Shown: positions 1 to 7,252, counted from the first letter of the stretch. The stretch: DNA of 11,664 nt from Hepatocystis sp. ex Piliocolobus tephrosceles (GCA_902459845.2 CABPSV020000646.1:1-11664), one strand, 5' to 3'. A program made the numbers and translations. Notes: a model not told the origin generated them from the sequence alone.

Positions 1-1640
1 CTAATAACACCGCTAATAACACCACTAATAACACCGCTAATAACACCGCTAATAACACCGCTAATAACACCGCTAATAACACCACTAATAACACCGTTAA
101 TAACACCACTAATCACACCGCTAATGACACCACTAATCACACCGCTAATAATAATAAGAAACATTTATGTACAGAAAATGCATATACAAATGAAACAAGT
201 ATAAGTAACGACATAATAAGTAATCATAACATAATATATGGTGATTGTTTAATTGAAAACACTAACAAAAAACAGTTAAATAATAATATGTTCCCAAATT
301 ATACCACTACTGACCATTATAATAATAAAAAAAATTTGGATTTTTCGAAAACACAAACTATAAACTCTCTTAATAATGATGAAGTGAATAAAAATGAATT
401 TATTCATTTAAATGTGATAAGTAATATATCCAATAGAAATAAAGAAAACTCTTATTTGAAAGAAAATAATTGTAATAGTATTAATAACGAAGTAACCTTA
501 ACATCGGTAAAGAGTTCAAATAATGTTACTAACTATTTAAATGACCATTATATGTATATACAAAAATTAAATAAAACTAAACAATTTGATTACTCAAAAA
601 AGATGAATAATAAAAATGATGAATCAAAACAATATTTAAGTAAATTAAAAAAAAGAAAAATGGAAAATATTAAAGAAAACTTATCTCCAGATATTCTAGG
701 ATGGGTATCATATAAAGGTGCAAATATAATTAATCAGGATATTACAAATAAAAATAAAAATTGTATTTACAATGTAGAAAAGGGTAATAATAATGATGGG
801 AGTGGCGTATGTGATGGGAGTGGCGTATGTGATGGGAGTGGCGTATGTGATGGAAATAACGTGCGTGAAAGAAATCGTAACAAATGCGATATAGACGACA
901 CTATATACGATAAAAAAGAAACTTATCCCAAATCCAATAGTATAAATAAAAAGACAAAAAAGAACACTTATTGTGATCATAATACAAAAAACGAGACCAA
1001 TAAAGTTTTTAATAATTATTGTATTGTTAACAGTAATGGCGAAAGTAATGACAACAGTAATGGCAAAAGTAATGACAACAGTAATGGCTACAATAATAAC
1101 AACAATAATAACAACCATAATAACAACAATAATAACAACCATAATAACAACAATAATAACAACAATAATAACAACCATAATAACAACAATAATAACAACC
1201 ATAATAACAGCAGTAATGACAACAGTAAGAGTAATGGAAGTAGTAAATGTAACAACAACGAATATAATAAAAATAATGAAATTATATTTTATGAAGAGGT
1301 AAAAAATAAAAAAAAAAACTCAACAGAACAAAAATTAAAACACCCTATCCATTCGGATACATTGAATATATTTAAAAATGCAATTAATTTATTATTAAAT
1401 GATTTGAAATATAAATGTATATCTCATTTCGATAAACAATTTTTAAATTTATTAGATATTATAGACAATCATACAACTTATGTAAATTCAACACACAATG
1501 AAAAATTGTTAATTATATATGTACACTTATTCGATTTATGTGTATCTAATAATATACTGCCAAGTCAAATGGATTCACAAATTCAGAAAGTATTTTGTAA
1601 CGCATTAGCTGCATTTCACATTTTATTATTTAATTTCTAA
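1..1640 (+). CDS. Asparagine-rich Plasmodium protein of unknown function, 3' part (5' end outside the window)
   Basis: The frame is open from base 3 to the TAA at 1638-1640, giving 545 visible residues. The first methionine (base 288) is not the start, because coding-like sequence continues upstream to the window edge. In order there are 12 NNTA-type tetrapeptides (bases 3-146), a hydrophilic N/K-rich stretch, three GSGVCD hexapeptides (795-848), SNGxSNDN repeats (about 1030-1090), a long asparagine run broken by single histidines (about 1090-1206), and a C-terminal block of about 100 residues (bases 1341-1637). Only this last block looks folded: it has regularly spaced L/I/F, few asparagines, and no charged low-complexity stretch. 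I do not recognise the family. A helical SRA1/Sec31-C-terminal-like fold is a weak possibility that I cannot support by motif. No signal peptide or membrane segment is visible in this part. The gene converges on the L15 gene, with 1.1 kb between the stop codons. Confidence 0.87.
   Translation, partial: NNTANNTTNNTANNTANNTANNTANNTTNNTVNNTTNHTANDTTNHTANNNKKHLCTENAYTNETSISNDIISNHNIIYGDCLIENTNKKQLNNNMFPNYTTTDHYNNKKNLDFSKTQTINSLNNDEVNKNEFIHLNVISNISNRNKENSYLKENNCNSINNEVTLTSVKSSNNVTNYLNDHYMYIQKLNKTKQFDYSKKMNNKNDESKQYLSKLKKRKMENIKENLSPDILGWVSYKGANIINQDITNKNKNCIYNVEKGNNNDGSGVCDGSGVCDGSGVCDGNNVRERNRNKCDIDDTIYDKKETYPKSNSINKKTKKNTYCDHNTKNETNKVFNNYCIVNSNGESNDNSNGKSNDNSNGYNNNNNNNNHNNNNNNNHNNNNNNNNNNNHNNNNNNNHNNSSNDNSKSNGSSKCNNNEYNKNNEIIFYEEVKNKKKNSTEQKLKHPIHSDTLNIFKNAINLLLNDLKYKCISHFDKQFLNLLDIIDNHTTYVNSTHNEKLLIIYVHLFDLCVSNNILPSQMDSQIQKVFCNALAAFHILLFNF
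3..146 (+). repeat. In-frame 12-base array encoding NNTA/NNTT tetrapeptides
   Basis: Twelve units of the type AATAACACCGCT lie in the reading frame. The fourth residue alternates between A and T, with one V. The last units diverge at the second residue (NHTA, NDTT, NHTA), the usual decay at an array edge. The array continues past the left edge, so its true copy number is unknown. Confidence 0.95.
795..848 (+). repeat. Three perfect 18-base units encoding DGSGVC
   Basis: The unit GATGGGAGTGGCGTATGT occurs three times with no mismatch, followed by a degenerate fourth copy (DGNNVR, 849-866). It is more GC-rich than its surroundings and carries one cysteine per unit. Perfect identity suggests recent expansion. 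Confidence 0.95.
1090..1206 (+). repeat. Asparagine/histidine low-complexity tract
   Basis: Runs of AAT and AAC codons encode asparagine, interrupted by single CAT histidines every 8 to 12 residues. The two asparagine codons are mixed in a repeating order, so this is an imperfect minisatellite and not a pure trinucleotide run. Such tracts are typical of P. falciparum-like proteins. Confidence 0.93.
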
Positions 1641-1646
1641 AAGAAA

Positions 1647-1647
<1 letters not shown>

Positions 1648-1689
<42 letters not shown>
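1648..1689. repeat. 42-base poly(dA) tract
   Basis: Uninterrupted adenines lie just downstream of the stop of the first gene. In AT-extreme Plasmodium genomes such tracts exclude nucleosomes and often flank transcription units; a role here is inference. Exact length is prone to sequencing or assembly error. Confidence 0.9.
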
Positions 1690-1690
<1 letters not shown>

Positions 1691-1691
<1 letters not shown>

Positions 1692-1751
1692 ATACAGATA
1701 AAAAAAAGTGAAAAAAAATTAACATAGATAAAAAAAAGTGAAAAAAAAAAA
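1691..1751. repeat. 30-base A-rich tandem repeat, two copies
   Basis: A unit containing the landmarks AGATAAAAAAA and GTGAAAAAAAA appears at 1691-1720 and again at 1721-1751, with a weaker third version up to about 1780. Intergenic, with no visible function. Confidence 0.8.
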
Positions 1752-1916
1752 TTGAAATAGGTAAAAAAAAATAAAAAATTGGCACATATGTATGGGCTAA
1801 GACAATATGTAAGCTAACACAGTATGGGTGTGTGTACGCATGACAGTAACCGAATTATTATGCTAGTAAGGATTTGCCTATTCACAAATACAAATACGAT
1901 GGTTAAAAAGGGGAAC

Positions 1917-1964
1917 GTAAACATAAACATAAACATAAACATAAACGTAAACATAAACGTAAAA
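1917..1964. repeat. Hexamer array, unit ATAAAC/GTAAAC
   Basis: Seven hexamers and a partial eighth are seen. The first base is A or G (GTAAAC at 1917 and 1947, GTAAAA at 1959). It is not the Plasmodium telomere heptamer. Confidence 0.93.
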
Positions 1965-1989
1965 CGAATGAGTTAGTAAGTTAGTTAAA

Positions 1990-2097
1990 GGATTGGTTAA
2001 AGGATTGGTTAAAGGATTGGTTAAAGGATTGGTTACAGGATTGGTTAAAGGATTGGTTAAAGGATTGGTTAAAGGATTGGTTACAGGATTGGTTACA
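1990..2097. repeat. 12-base array, unit GGATTGGTTAAA
   Basis: Nine copies run head to tail. Copies 4, 8 and 9 end in ACA instead of AAA, so copies 1-4 and 5-8 form a higher-order 48-base duplication. Read on the minus strand in one frame, it encodes a TNPL/TNPV-type tetrapeptide repeat. Confidence 0.95.
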
Positions 2098-2425
2098 GAA
2101 TTGATGAATGTTTTATTTTTTATTTTCTTTCGTGGACATAGTGACAAAAAAAAAAAAAAAAAAGAACAATGATGTATTTAAAGTTAAAAGGTAGAGCGTT
2201 AATATTACCAAACATGGGTTAGCTCGTACATATACCACGTTTGCTATCTCCCCCTTTTATTTTTTACTTTTTTTTTTTTTTTTTTTTTTTTCTTTTTTCT
2301 AAATTTGATATTCATTGTACTAATCATATACCCGTTCGTTTCATATACCTGTTTGTTTTTGTTTACAAACGATTTATAAACAATTACAAAAAAATAACAA
2401 AAAATTATATAACCTAACTTTTAAC

Positions 2426-2704
2426 GCTACTTTTGCCTAATGCTACTTTTGCCTAATGCTACTTTTGCCTAATGCTACTTTTGCCTAATGCTACTTTTGC
2501 CTAATGCTACTTTTGCCTAATGCTACTTTTGCTTAATACTACTTTTTTTTTAATACTACTTTTTTTTAATACTACTTTTTTTTTAATACTACTTTTTTTT
2601 AATACTACTTTTTTTTAATGCTACTTTTTTTTTAATACTACTTTTGTTTAATGCTACTTTTGTTTAATGCTACCTTTGCTTAATGCTACTTTTTTTTTTT
2701 TAAT
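2426..2704. repeat. 16/17-base array, unit GCTACTTTTGCCTAAT
   Basis: About 17 copies are seen. Six near-identical copies (2426-2521) are followed by a transition copy, then T-rich variants (ACTACTTTTTTTTAAT, 16 or 17 bases), then copies regaining G (GCTACTTTTGTTTAAT). The array ends in a T-run about 50 bases from the L15 stop, inside the probable L15 3' flank. The mixed 16/17 period rules out a coding role. Confidence 0.95.
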
Positions 2705-2753
2705 TTAAAACTTATTTTTGATCTTACTATTACAATTACTAGTGTACCACTTA

Positions 2754-4502
2754 CTATTCATTCAAAGCAGTTTTATCCTTTTCACCTTTTACATTTTTCA
2801 ACCAGTACATTTTTCTTTCAAATTTCGAAGCTTTTCCTGAAAAAACCAGTCTTCTAGGAATACGATTAAGATTGGGTTTATCAGGGTCGTATTCTGAATA
2901 AACAATATCTTGTGTATTTTTTTTTAATAATAAACATCTGCCACCATTTTTTATAATAGCTCTAGCAGCATTGACAGTATAAGAATGTGCTTTAACTATA
3001 ACATTTTTTGCATAAAATTTAAAATCGAAACCATTTTTCATTTTAAATTTTTTTAAATTACAACCTATTACTTTAATAGGATGTCTTCTTTTGTACTTTC
3101 CTATTCTTAAACCTAATTTATCTATAACATTCCAATCAATTTCTAAAAATTGTTTTTCATTACTTCTATTATAAGCTAAATTAATAAACTGTAAAGGTAT
3201 TAATTCATATGTATATCTATTAAATCTATGACCTGGTCCTAATGGTGAAGATACAAACTTTGGTAATTTTCTATACAAAGGTGTTTGTCCTCCTTCAAAA
3301 CCTTTTGGTAACGACCCCCCACTTCGACTTCTTTGTCCCTTCATACCACGCCCACATGATCCACCATGTTTACTACCTACTCCTCTTCCTTTTCTTTTTT
3401 TTTTTTTTTCACCTAAACTAGGTAAATTATATGGTGTAAAAAAAAATTCATTTTCTTCACGATTAGAACCAATCACATTTGATTCCCAATATACATTAGT
3501 TTTAATTTTTAAATTATTGATTAATGGATAAATAGCTCTAGGCCAATCCATTTGTGTTAAATCCCATACTAATGGTGTTTTATTTTGTTCATAAGTATTA
3601 TCCATTATTTTTTTTATACCTAACTTAATTGCTTCTTCTTGATATTTTTGATTAATATCGGATATAACTTTATGTATATCTTGTCTTAATTTGACTAATA
3701 ACTTATTTTTTTCATCAACTATTAAATACTTATTTTTTTCTATTTTTTCTATTTCTTTTAAGATTTTTTCTATTGCTTCTTCTTGTTCTTTCAACACCTT
3801 CTGTAAAAACAATTTTTGTTTTTCATTATAAATTGATTTAAATTGTCCATTTTTTATATCCTCTTCTAATTTTTTAAATTGTTGTTTTCGTAAAAATATT
3901 TTTCTATTTATCATGGCTTTGTACTGAATATCTATTTTTTTTTTTTCTTCTTTCAACTCTTTAAATAATGTGTTTGCTCTTCCTATTTTTAATTTACCAT
4001 ATAACATACTCCCAAAAATAGTTTCCAGTTCGGTATGTTTTTTTTCTGTATTTTTCTCATTCTCTGTGTTTCGCTCTTTCTCATACTCACAATCGTTCTT
4101 TTTAAAATATGTACTGTTTTCTATATTATCATTTACTTTTTCATTTTTTAATTTTTCATCTTTTACTTTTTCATTATTTTCTGATAAATTATGTTCTATA
4201 TTAAACTCTCTTTTAACTTTTCCCAACAAACTGTTGATAGTATCGATTGTATTATATTTTTCTTCAACTTCTTCTTCTTTAAAAATGTTTAATCGGTTGT
4301 TACACCTGTTGCTATAGCTGTTGTTATAGTTGTTGTTATAGCTGTTGTTATGCCGTGTACTACTTTTACTTATTGTTTTTCTTTCTCCACTTGTAACGTT
4401 TATTTTTTTATTCATTAAAGTTATGTACTCATTTTTATATACATTAAAAACATAAGCATTTGTGATAAAACATTGTACTAACAAAAAAAAAAATAATTTC
4501 AT
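2754..4502 (-). CDS. Ribosomal protein uL15 (L15), probably apicoplast large subunit
   Basis: The 582-residue product is a nuclear-encoded component of a bacterial-type 50S ribosome. The C-terminal part, residues about 356-526, is an L15 domain. It has the glycine/arginine-rich [10 protein letters not shown] segment and [14 protein letters not shown] (372-396), then [16 protein letters not shown] (401-416), which are the signature N-terminal L15 motifs. The later part contains [23 protein letters not shown], split here as the [10 protein letters not shown] and IIKNGG motifs. Bacterial L15 is about 145 residues, so some 355 N-terminal residues are extra. They comprise a hydrophobic signal-peptide-like start (1-16, [13 protein letters not shown]), a basic, asparagine-rich transit-like stretch (about 20-72), a charged E/K/N region and a probable coiled coil (about 180-290). 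Signal plus basic leader is the bipartite apicoplast pattern; mitochondrial L15 is the alternative but would not need the signal peptide. The start is supported by an in-frame TAA at 4521-4523 and an A-rich AAAATAAAATG context. It is divergent from archease. Confidence 0.93.
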   Translation of the reverse strand: MKLFFFLLVQCFITNAYVFNVYKNEYITLMNKKINVTSGERKTISKSSTRHNNSYNNNYNNSYSNRCNNRLNIFKEEEVEEKYNTIDTINSLLGKVKREFNIEHNLSENNEKVKDEKLKNEKVNDNIENSTYFKKNDCEYEKERNTENEKNTEKKHTELETIFGSMLYGKLKIGRANTLFKELKEEKKKIDIQYKAMINRKIFLRKQQFKKLEEDIKNGQFKSIYNEKQKLFLQKVLKEQEEAIEKILKEIEKIEKNKYLIVDEKNKLLVKLRQDIHKVISDINQKYQEEAIKLGIKKIMDNTYEQNKTPLVWDLTQMDWPRAIYPLINNLKIKTNVYWESNVIGSNREENEFFFTPYNLPSLGEKKKKRKGRGVGSKHGGSCGRGMKGQRSRSGGSLPKGFEGGQTPLYRKLPKFVSSPLGPGHRFNRYTYELIPLQFINLAYNRSNEKQFLEIDWNVIDKLGLRIGKYKRRHPIKVIGCNLKKFKMKNGFDFKFYAKNVIVKAHSYTVNAARAIIKNGGRCLLLKKNTQDIVYSEYDPDKPNLNRIPRRLVFSGKASKFERKMYWLKNVKGEKDKTALNE

Positions 4503-4673
4503 TTTATTTTTATTATACCATTATGTATATAGGTTTTTTTTTTTTTTTTTTTTTTTTTTACATGTTAATGTTAATGTAAATTTGGGTGTTGCATTTCATT
4601 TTGAGCAGAATAGGTGGTAAAATAGGAATACAAATGACTTTTATAACATGTTTACCTTAGTGTAAGTATATTG

Positions 4674-4706
<33 letters not shown>

Positions 4707-4721
4707 AAAAAAAAAAAAAAA
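4674..4721. repeat. T29-ATA17-type perfect palindrome
   Basis: A run of 29 T (4674-4702) is followed by A, T and 17 A (4705-4721). Bases 4686-4721 form a perfect 36-base palindrome with no loop, centred between 4703 and 4704. It could extrude as a cruciform or form an A-U hairpin in RNA. It directly abuts the 14-base array. Confidence 0.9.
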
Positions 4722-4832
4722 CTTACTACTAATTACTTACTACTAATTACTTACTACTAATTACTTACTACTAATTACTTACTACTAATTACTTACTACT
4801 AATTACTTACTACTTATTACTTACTGCTTATT
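4721..4832. repeat. 14-base array, unit ACTTACTACTAATT
   Basis: Six identical copies (4721-4804) are followed by two variants, ACTTACTACTTATT and ACTTACTGCTTATT. The array lies about 220-330 bases upstream of the L15 start codon and starts within the palindrome's last A. A period of 14 excludes a translated repeat. Confidence 0.95.
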
Positions 4833-4951
4833 ATTATCACTTTTTACTGGTCACTTATTATTACTTAGTAAAAAAGGTATACTTCGTGAACTTCGTTGTT
4901 TCAAATGATACATAAGCATATGTGTTTGTGCGTGTATAAACGTGCAAAAGT

Positions 4952-4952
<1 letters not shown>

Positions 4953-4977
<25 letters not shown>
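4953..4977. repeat. (TA)n microsatellite
   Basis: About 12 TA units, flanked by GTATATGTATAGG. It is one of several such tracts in the window. Confidence 0.9.
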
Positions 4978-4983
<6 letters not shown>

Positions 4984-5336
4984 GTATAGGTATATGTTCA
5001 TCTGTTTAATTAGCTTCGTTCATCACTTCTTTATCGCCAAGACCAAATTACAAGTTCCTCTCTTATTATCGTAAATATTGTGATGCAAATTAAAAGTAAA
5101 AAAACTAATTCCTGTATAAATGTGTATGTATATGTATGTATATTGTCCAACCGCTTATTTTTTTGTCCATAAAGTATATACGAGTTTTATGTTAAAGTAA
5201 TAAAAAAAAAAAAAAAAAAAAAGAGCCTTTTATATCTCTTAGTATTCATAATGTTAAATAATCCAGGACGAATATTGTAAATTTTGTATAAACATACATA
5301 TGTATACATGCAACCTATTTTTGTTTGCTTATTTTA

Positions 5337-5379
5337 TTTTTTTTTTTTTTTTTTTTTGGTAAAGTCAACATTTCAGCGA

Positions 5380-5413
<34 letters not shown>
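5337..5413. repeat. T-tract/core/A-tract hairpin, copy 1
   Basis: Twenty-one T (5337-5357), then GGT, a 22-base core (5361-5382) and 31 A (5383-5413). Inside the core AAGTC pairs with GACTT around the 11-base loop AACATTTCAGC. The flanking T and A tracts can then pair outside it, with GGTA left as a bulge. The core recurs at 5717-5738 with 20 of 22 bases identical. Confidence 0.85.
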
Positions 5414-5415
<2 letters not shown>

Positions 5416-5578
5416 GTCGACCTCATTTATAATCCCGTCACAAGCGAAATTTATCATAGATATATATATATATATATACTCATACATTTTAAGCATTTTG
5501 TAATTACTTCAAATATTGTACCATATATGTGTTTATTAAAAACTCTAAATAATTAAACATTGTAGCCATTATTTAATG

Positions 5579-5622
<44 letters not shown>
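5579..5622. repeat. 44-base poly(dA) tract
   Basis: The longest homopolymer in the window, about 150 bases upstream of the archease start. It is probably nucleosome-depleted DNA near the archease promoter or 5' UTR. Exact length is uncertain, as for any such tract. Confidence 0.9.
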
Positions 5623-5624
<2 letters not shown>

Positions 5625-5685
5625 ATCTCATTTGTACATTCTAAAAAAAAAAAATCCCATTTTGAAATAAACTACACCACATTTG

Positions 5686-5688
<3 letters not shown>

Positions 5689-5720
<32 letters not shown>

Positions 5721-5757
5721 TCAACATTTCAACGGCTTTAAAAAAAAAAAAAAAAAA
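5689..5757. repeat. T-tract/core/A-tract hairpin, copy 2, adjacent to the archease start codon
   Basis: Twenty-eight T (5689-5716), the 22-base core (5717-5738), one T and 18 A (5740-5757). AAAGTC pairs with GGCTTT around the loop AACATTTCAAC, with one U-G wobble in RNA, and is continuous with the T/A tracts. The possible stem is about 24 pairs. Its 3' side ends 14 bases before the archease ATG. Confidence 0.85.
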
Positions 5758-5771
5758 TAAATAAATAAAGC

Positions 5772-6530
5772 ATGAATTTCGATTTAAATGAAAACAAAAT
5801 AAAATCACTTCCCCAAAGGGATAGGAGAAAAGTAAATACAGTTTCTTCAAGTGATGAGAATAATGAAAGTGATTATTCAACTGAGAGTTTAGAAAAAAGG
5901 ACTGATTGTATTGATTTGAACAATAAAAGCGAATTAAGTATTAAAAAGAATGCGAGCGATAGTGATAGTAGTAGTAGTATTAGTAGTAGTATAATAGAAA
6001 AGGGAAGTTTACAAAGAGAATATAAATATGAGTATCTAGACCACACCGCAGATGTAATTTTACATAGTTATGGTAACACATTGAAAGAATCTTTTGAATC
6101 AATATGTATAGCAATGTTTAATTATATGTGTAATTTAAGTTGTATAGACTTAAAAAAAAAAAGATGTATAAAAGTTAATGGTACTACATTAGAAGATTTG
6201 CTTTTTAATTTTTTGAATGAATTTTATTTTTTATATGGTAGTGAATATTTTATTTGTAAAACAATTAATATTATTTTATTTGATTTGGAATGTTTATATA
6301 TTGAAGCATATGGTTATGGAGACATTTTTTGTTCACATACGCATGAATCAGGAACAGAAATTAAAGCAATTACTAAACATGAAATAAAAATAATTAATAA
6401 CTTTTCTAGTGAGCAAAATAATGTCCATTCGGATTGTACCAATCATAATTATGAAAATAGCAACAGCAATAACAGTAATAATGGCAATAATAAATACATG
6501 TATGAAGTGTTTATTTTAGTTGACATTTAA
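5772..6530 (+). CDS. Archease, cofactor of the RtcB-type RNA ligase
   Basis: The 252-residue product belongs to the archease family, small proteins that promote RtcB guanylylation and multiple turnover during ligation of tRNA exon halves. The archease domain spans residues about 84-252: YEYLDHTADVILHSYGNTLKESF is seen as the DHTAD motif (90-94) and the YGNTLKE segment, followed by LEDLLFNFLNEF (140-151), GTEIKAITKHEIKI (194-207) and the terminal VFILVDI. D90, D94 and the penultimate D251 sit where the family carries its metal-binding acidic residues, and K198 matches the conserved lysine of the IKA motif. Oddities are an 82-residue S/D/N-rich N-terminal extension and a low-complexity insert of about 33 residues (209-241) before the last strand. 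The start is supported by an in-frame TAA at 5766-5768. It stands alone: no RtcB gene is visible in this window. Confidence 0.94.
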   Translation: MNFDLNENKIKSLPQRDRRKVNTVSSSDENNESDYSTESLEKRTDCIDLNNKSELSIKKNASDSDSSSSISSSIIEKGSLQREYKYEYLDHTADVILHSYGNTLKESFESICIAMFNYMCNLSCIDLKKKRCIKVNGTTLEDLLFNFLNEFYFLYGSEYFICKTINIILFDLECLYIEAYGYGDIFCSHTHESGTEIKAITKHEIKIINNFSSEQNNVHSDCTNHNYENSNSNNSNNGNNKYMYEVFILVDI

Positions 6531-6577
6531 ATCTTTTTTTTTTTTTAAACCATTAGCTATTACACAATGTCTAAATG

Positions 6578-6578
6578 A

Positions 6579-6615
<37 letters not shown>
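6578..6615 (+). terminator. Possible polyadenylation signal and A tract of archease
   Basis: AATAAA at 6578-6583 runs straight into 35 A (6581-6615), about 50 bases after the archease stop. The hexamer is common by chance in such AT-rich DNA, so this is only a candidate 3' end. Confidence 0.25.
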
Positions 6616-6617
<2 letters not shown>

Positions 6618-6888
6618 GATAGATCTATATTTTAAACAAAAATTTCTCGTAAATGTACATATGCATAATTTAAGGCCATTCTTTTTTTATTTTTACATTT
6701 TTTTGAGGTTTTTTTTTTTTTTTAACCAACTGAAAAAGGTGTTTTTTTTTTTAGCTATATATGTATATATGTATATTAATTGTAAAACGGTATTCGTTTA
6801 GGAATTTACTAACATGCACAATTATTTATACGTTCATTTTATCCCCCTTTATTTTATCCCCTTTTATTATATTCAAAAGGTTTGCAAA

Positions 6889-6892
<4 letters not shown>

Positions 6893-6921
<29 letters not shown>
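6893..6921. repeat. (TA)n microsatellite
   Basis: About 14 uninterrupted AT/TA units in the archease 3' flank. Confidence 0.9.
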
Positions 6922-6924
<3 letters not shown>

Positions 6925-7250
6925 CTTTTAATCTGATGTAAGAAATTTATATAAAGGTGCAAACAAGTATACCACTATGTTAAGTACTTCATTTCGTTTT
7001 TGGTTTTTTTCTTTTTAAAAAAAAAATAAAATAAAATAAAAAATATAAATCACGTTGGTGTGACATAAAACACATTGTGATATGTTACAAAGGAACACAA
7101 CTAATATAGTGGTAGATATATATATATATATATATATTTTTTTTTTCTTTTTTGCCACTATGTTCTCATGTATGTATTATTTATATATTTGACTTTGTTA
7201 TATTCTTATTTTATTTATTTTTTATTTTTCATTATTTAAATGTGTATATG

Positions 7251-7252
<2 letters not shown>

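Larger units (their letters stand above)
1641..2753. other. Convergent intergenic region, 3' flanks of the two neighbouring genes
   Basis: I see no convincing gene here. The region holds a 42-A tract starting 8 bases after the upstream stop, a 30-base A-rich tandem repeat (1691-1751 plus a degenerate third copy), a 6-base array (1917-1964), a 12-base array (1990-2097), an 18-A tract (2146-2163), a 24-T tract (2268-2291) and a 16/17-base array (2426-2704). The last of these lies just beyond the L15 stop and probably falls in its 3' UTR or terminator region. A minus-strand frame of 89 codons (1878-2147) spans the first two arrays and is discussed under findings. Confidence 0.85.
4503..5771. other. 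Divergent intergenic region between L15 and archease, presumed promoters of both
   Basis: No gene is visible. From left to right there is a 26-T tract 31 bases upstream of the L15 start (4534-4559), a T/A palindrome (4674-4721), a 14-base array (4721-4832), a (TA)n tract (4953-4977), a 21-A tract (5202-5222), hairpin copy 1 (5337-5413), a short (TA)n (5460-5478), a 44-A tract (5579-5622) and hairpin copy 2 (5689-5757) just before archease. The divergent arrangement implies two promoters, but the sequence shows no certain transcription start. Small open frames here cross homopolymers and are not credible genes. Confidence 0.85.

Noticed and set aside
708..1202. Minus-strand open frame of 164 codons inside the first gene
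   Set aside because: It is the antisense of the NNxN and SNG repeats (VVIIVVIM-type translation) and is a shadow of the real plus-strand frame.
973..1302. Plus-strand frame reading ITT repeats
   Set aside because: An alternative frame of the asparagine tract; the genuine frame runs through it with flanking unique sequence.
1917..1964. Telomere-like repeat
   Set aside because: The unit ATAAAC differs from the Plasmodium GGGTTYA/TRAACCC telomere heptamer in length and sequence.
2101..2170. C/D-box snoRNA suggested by TTGATGAA
   Set aside because: The first box base is wrong and no CTGA box or terminal stem lies at a suitable distance.
1986..2704. CRISPR-like arrays
   Set aside because: The repeats are contiguous without unique spacers, and the context is a eukaryotic nuclear genome.
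3970..4317. Plus-strand open frame opposite L15
   Set aside because: F/S-rich antisense translation of the E/K-rich L15 extension; no independent support.
4721..4832. TACTAAT within the 14-base unit as a splicing branch point
   Set aside because: It resembles the yeast branch site only; no intron boundary is nearby and Plasmodium branch points are degenerate.
5284..5556. Small plus-strand frame across hairpin copy 1
   Set aside because: Most of it is poly-F and poly-K from homopolymers; no start context or domain.
5641..5880. Minus-strand frame overlapping the archease start
   Set aside because: Homopolymer translation overlapping a well-supported gene on the other strand.
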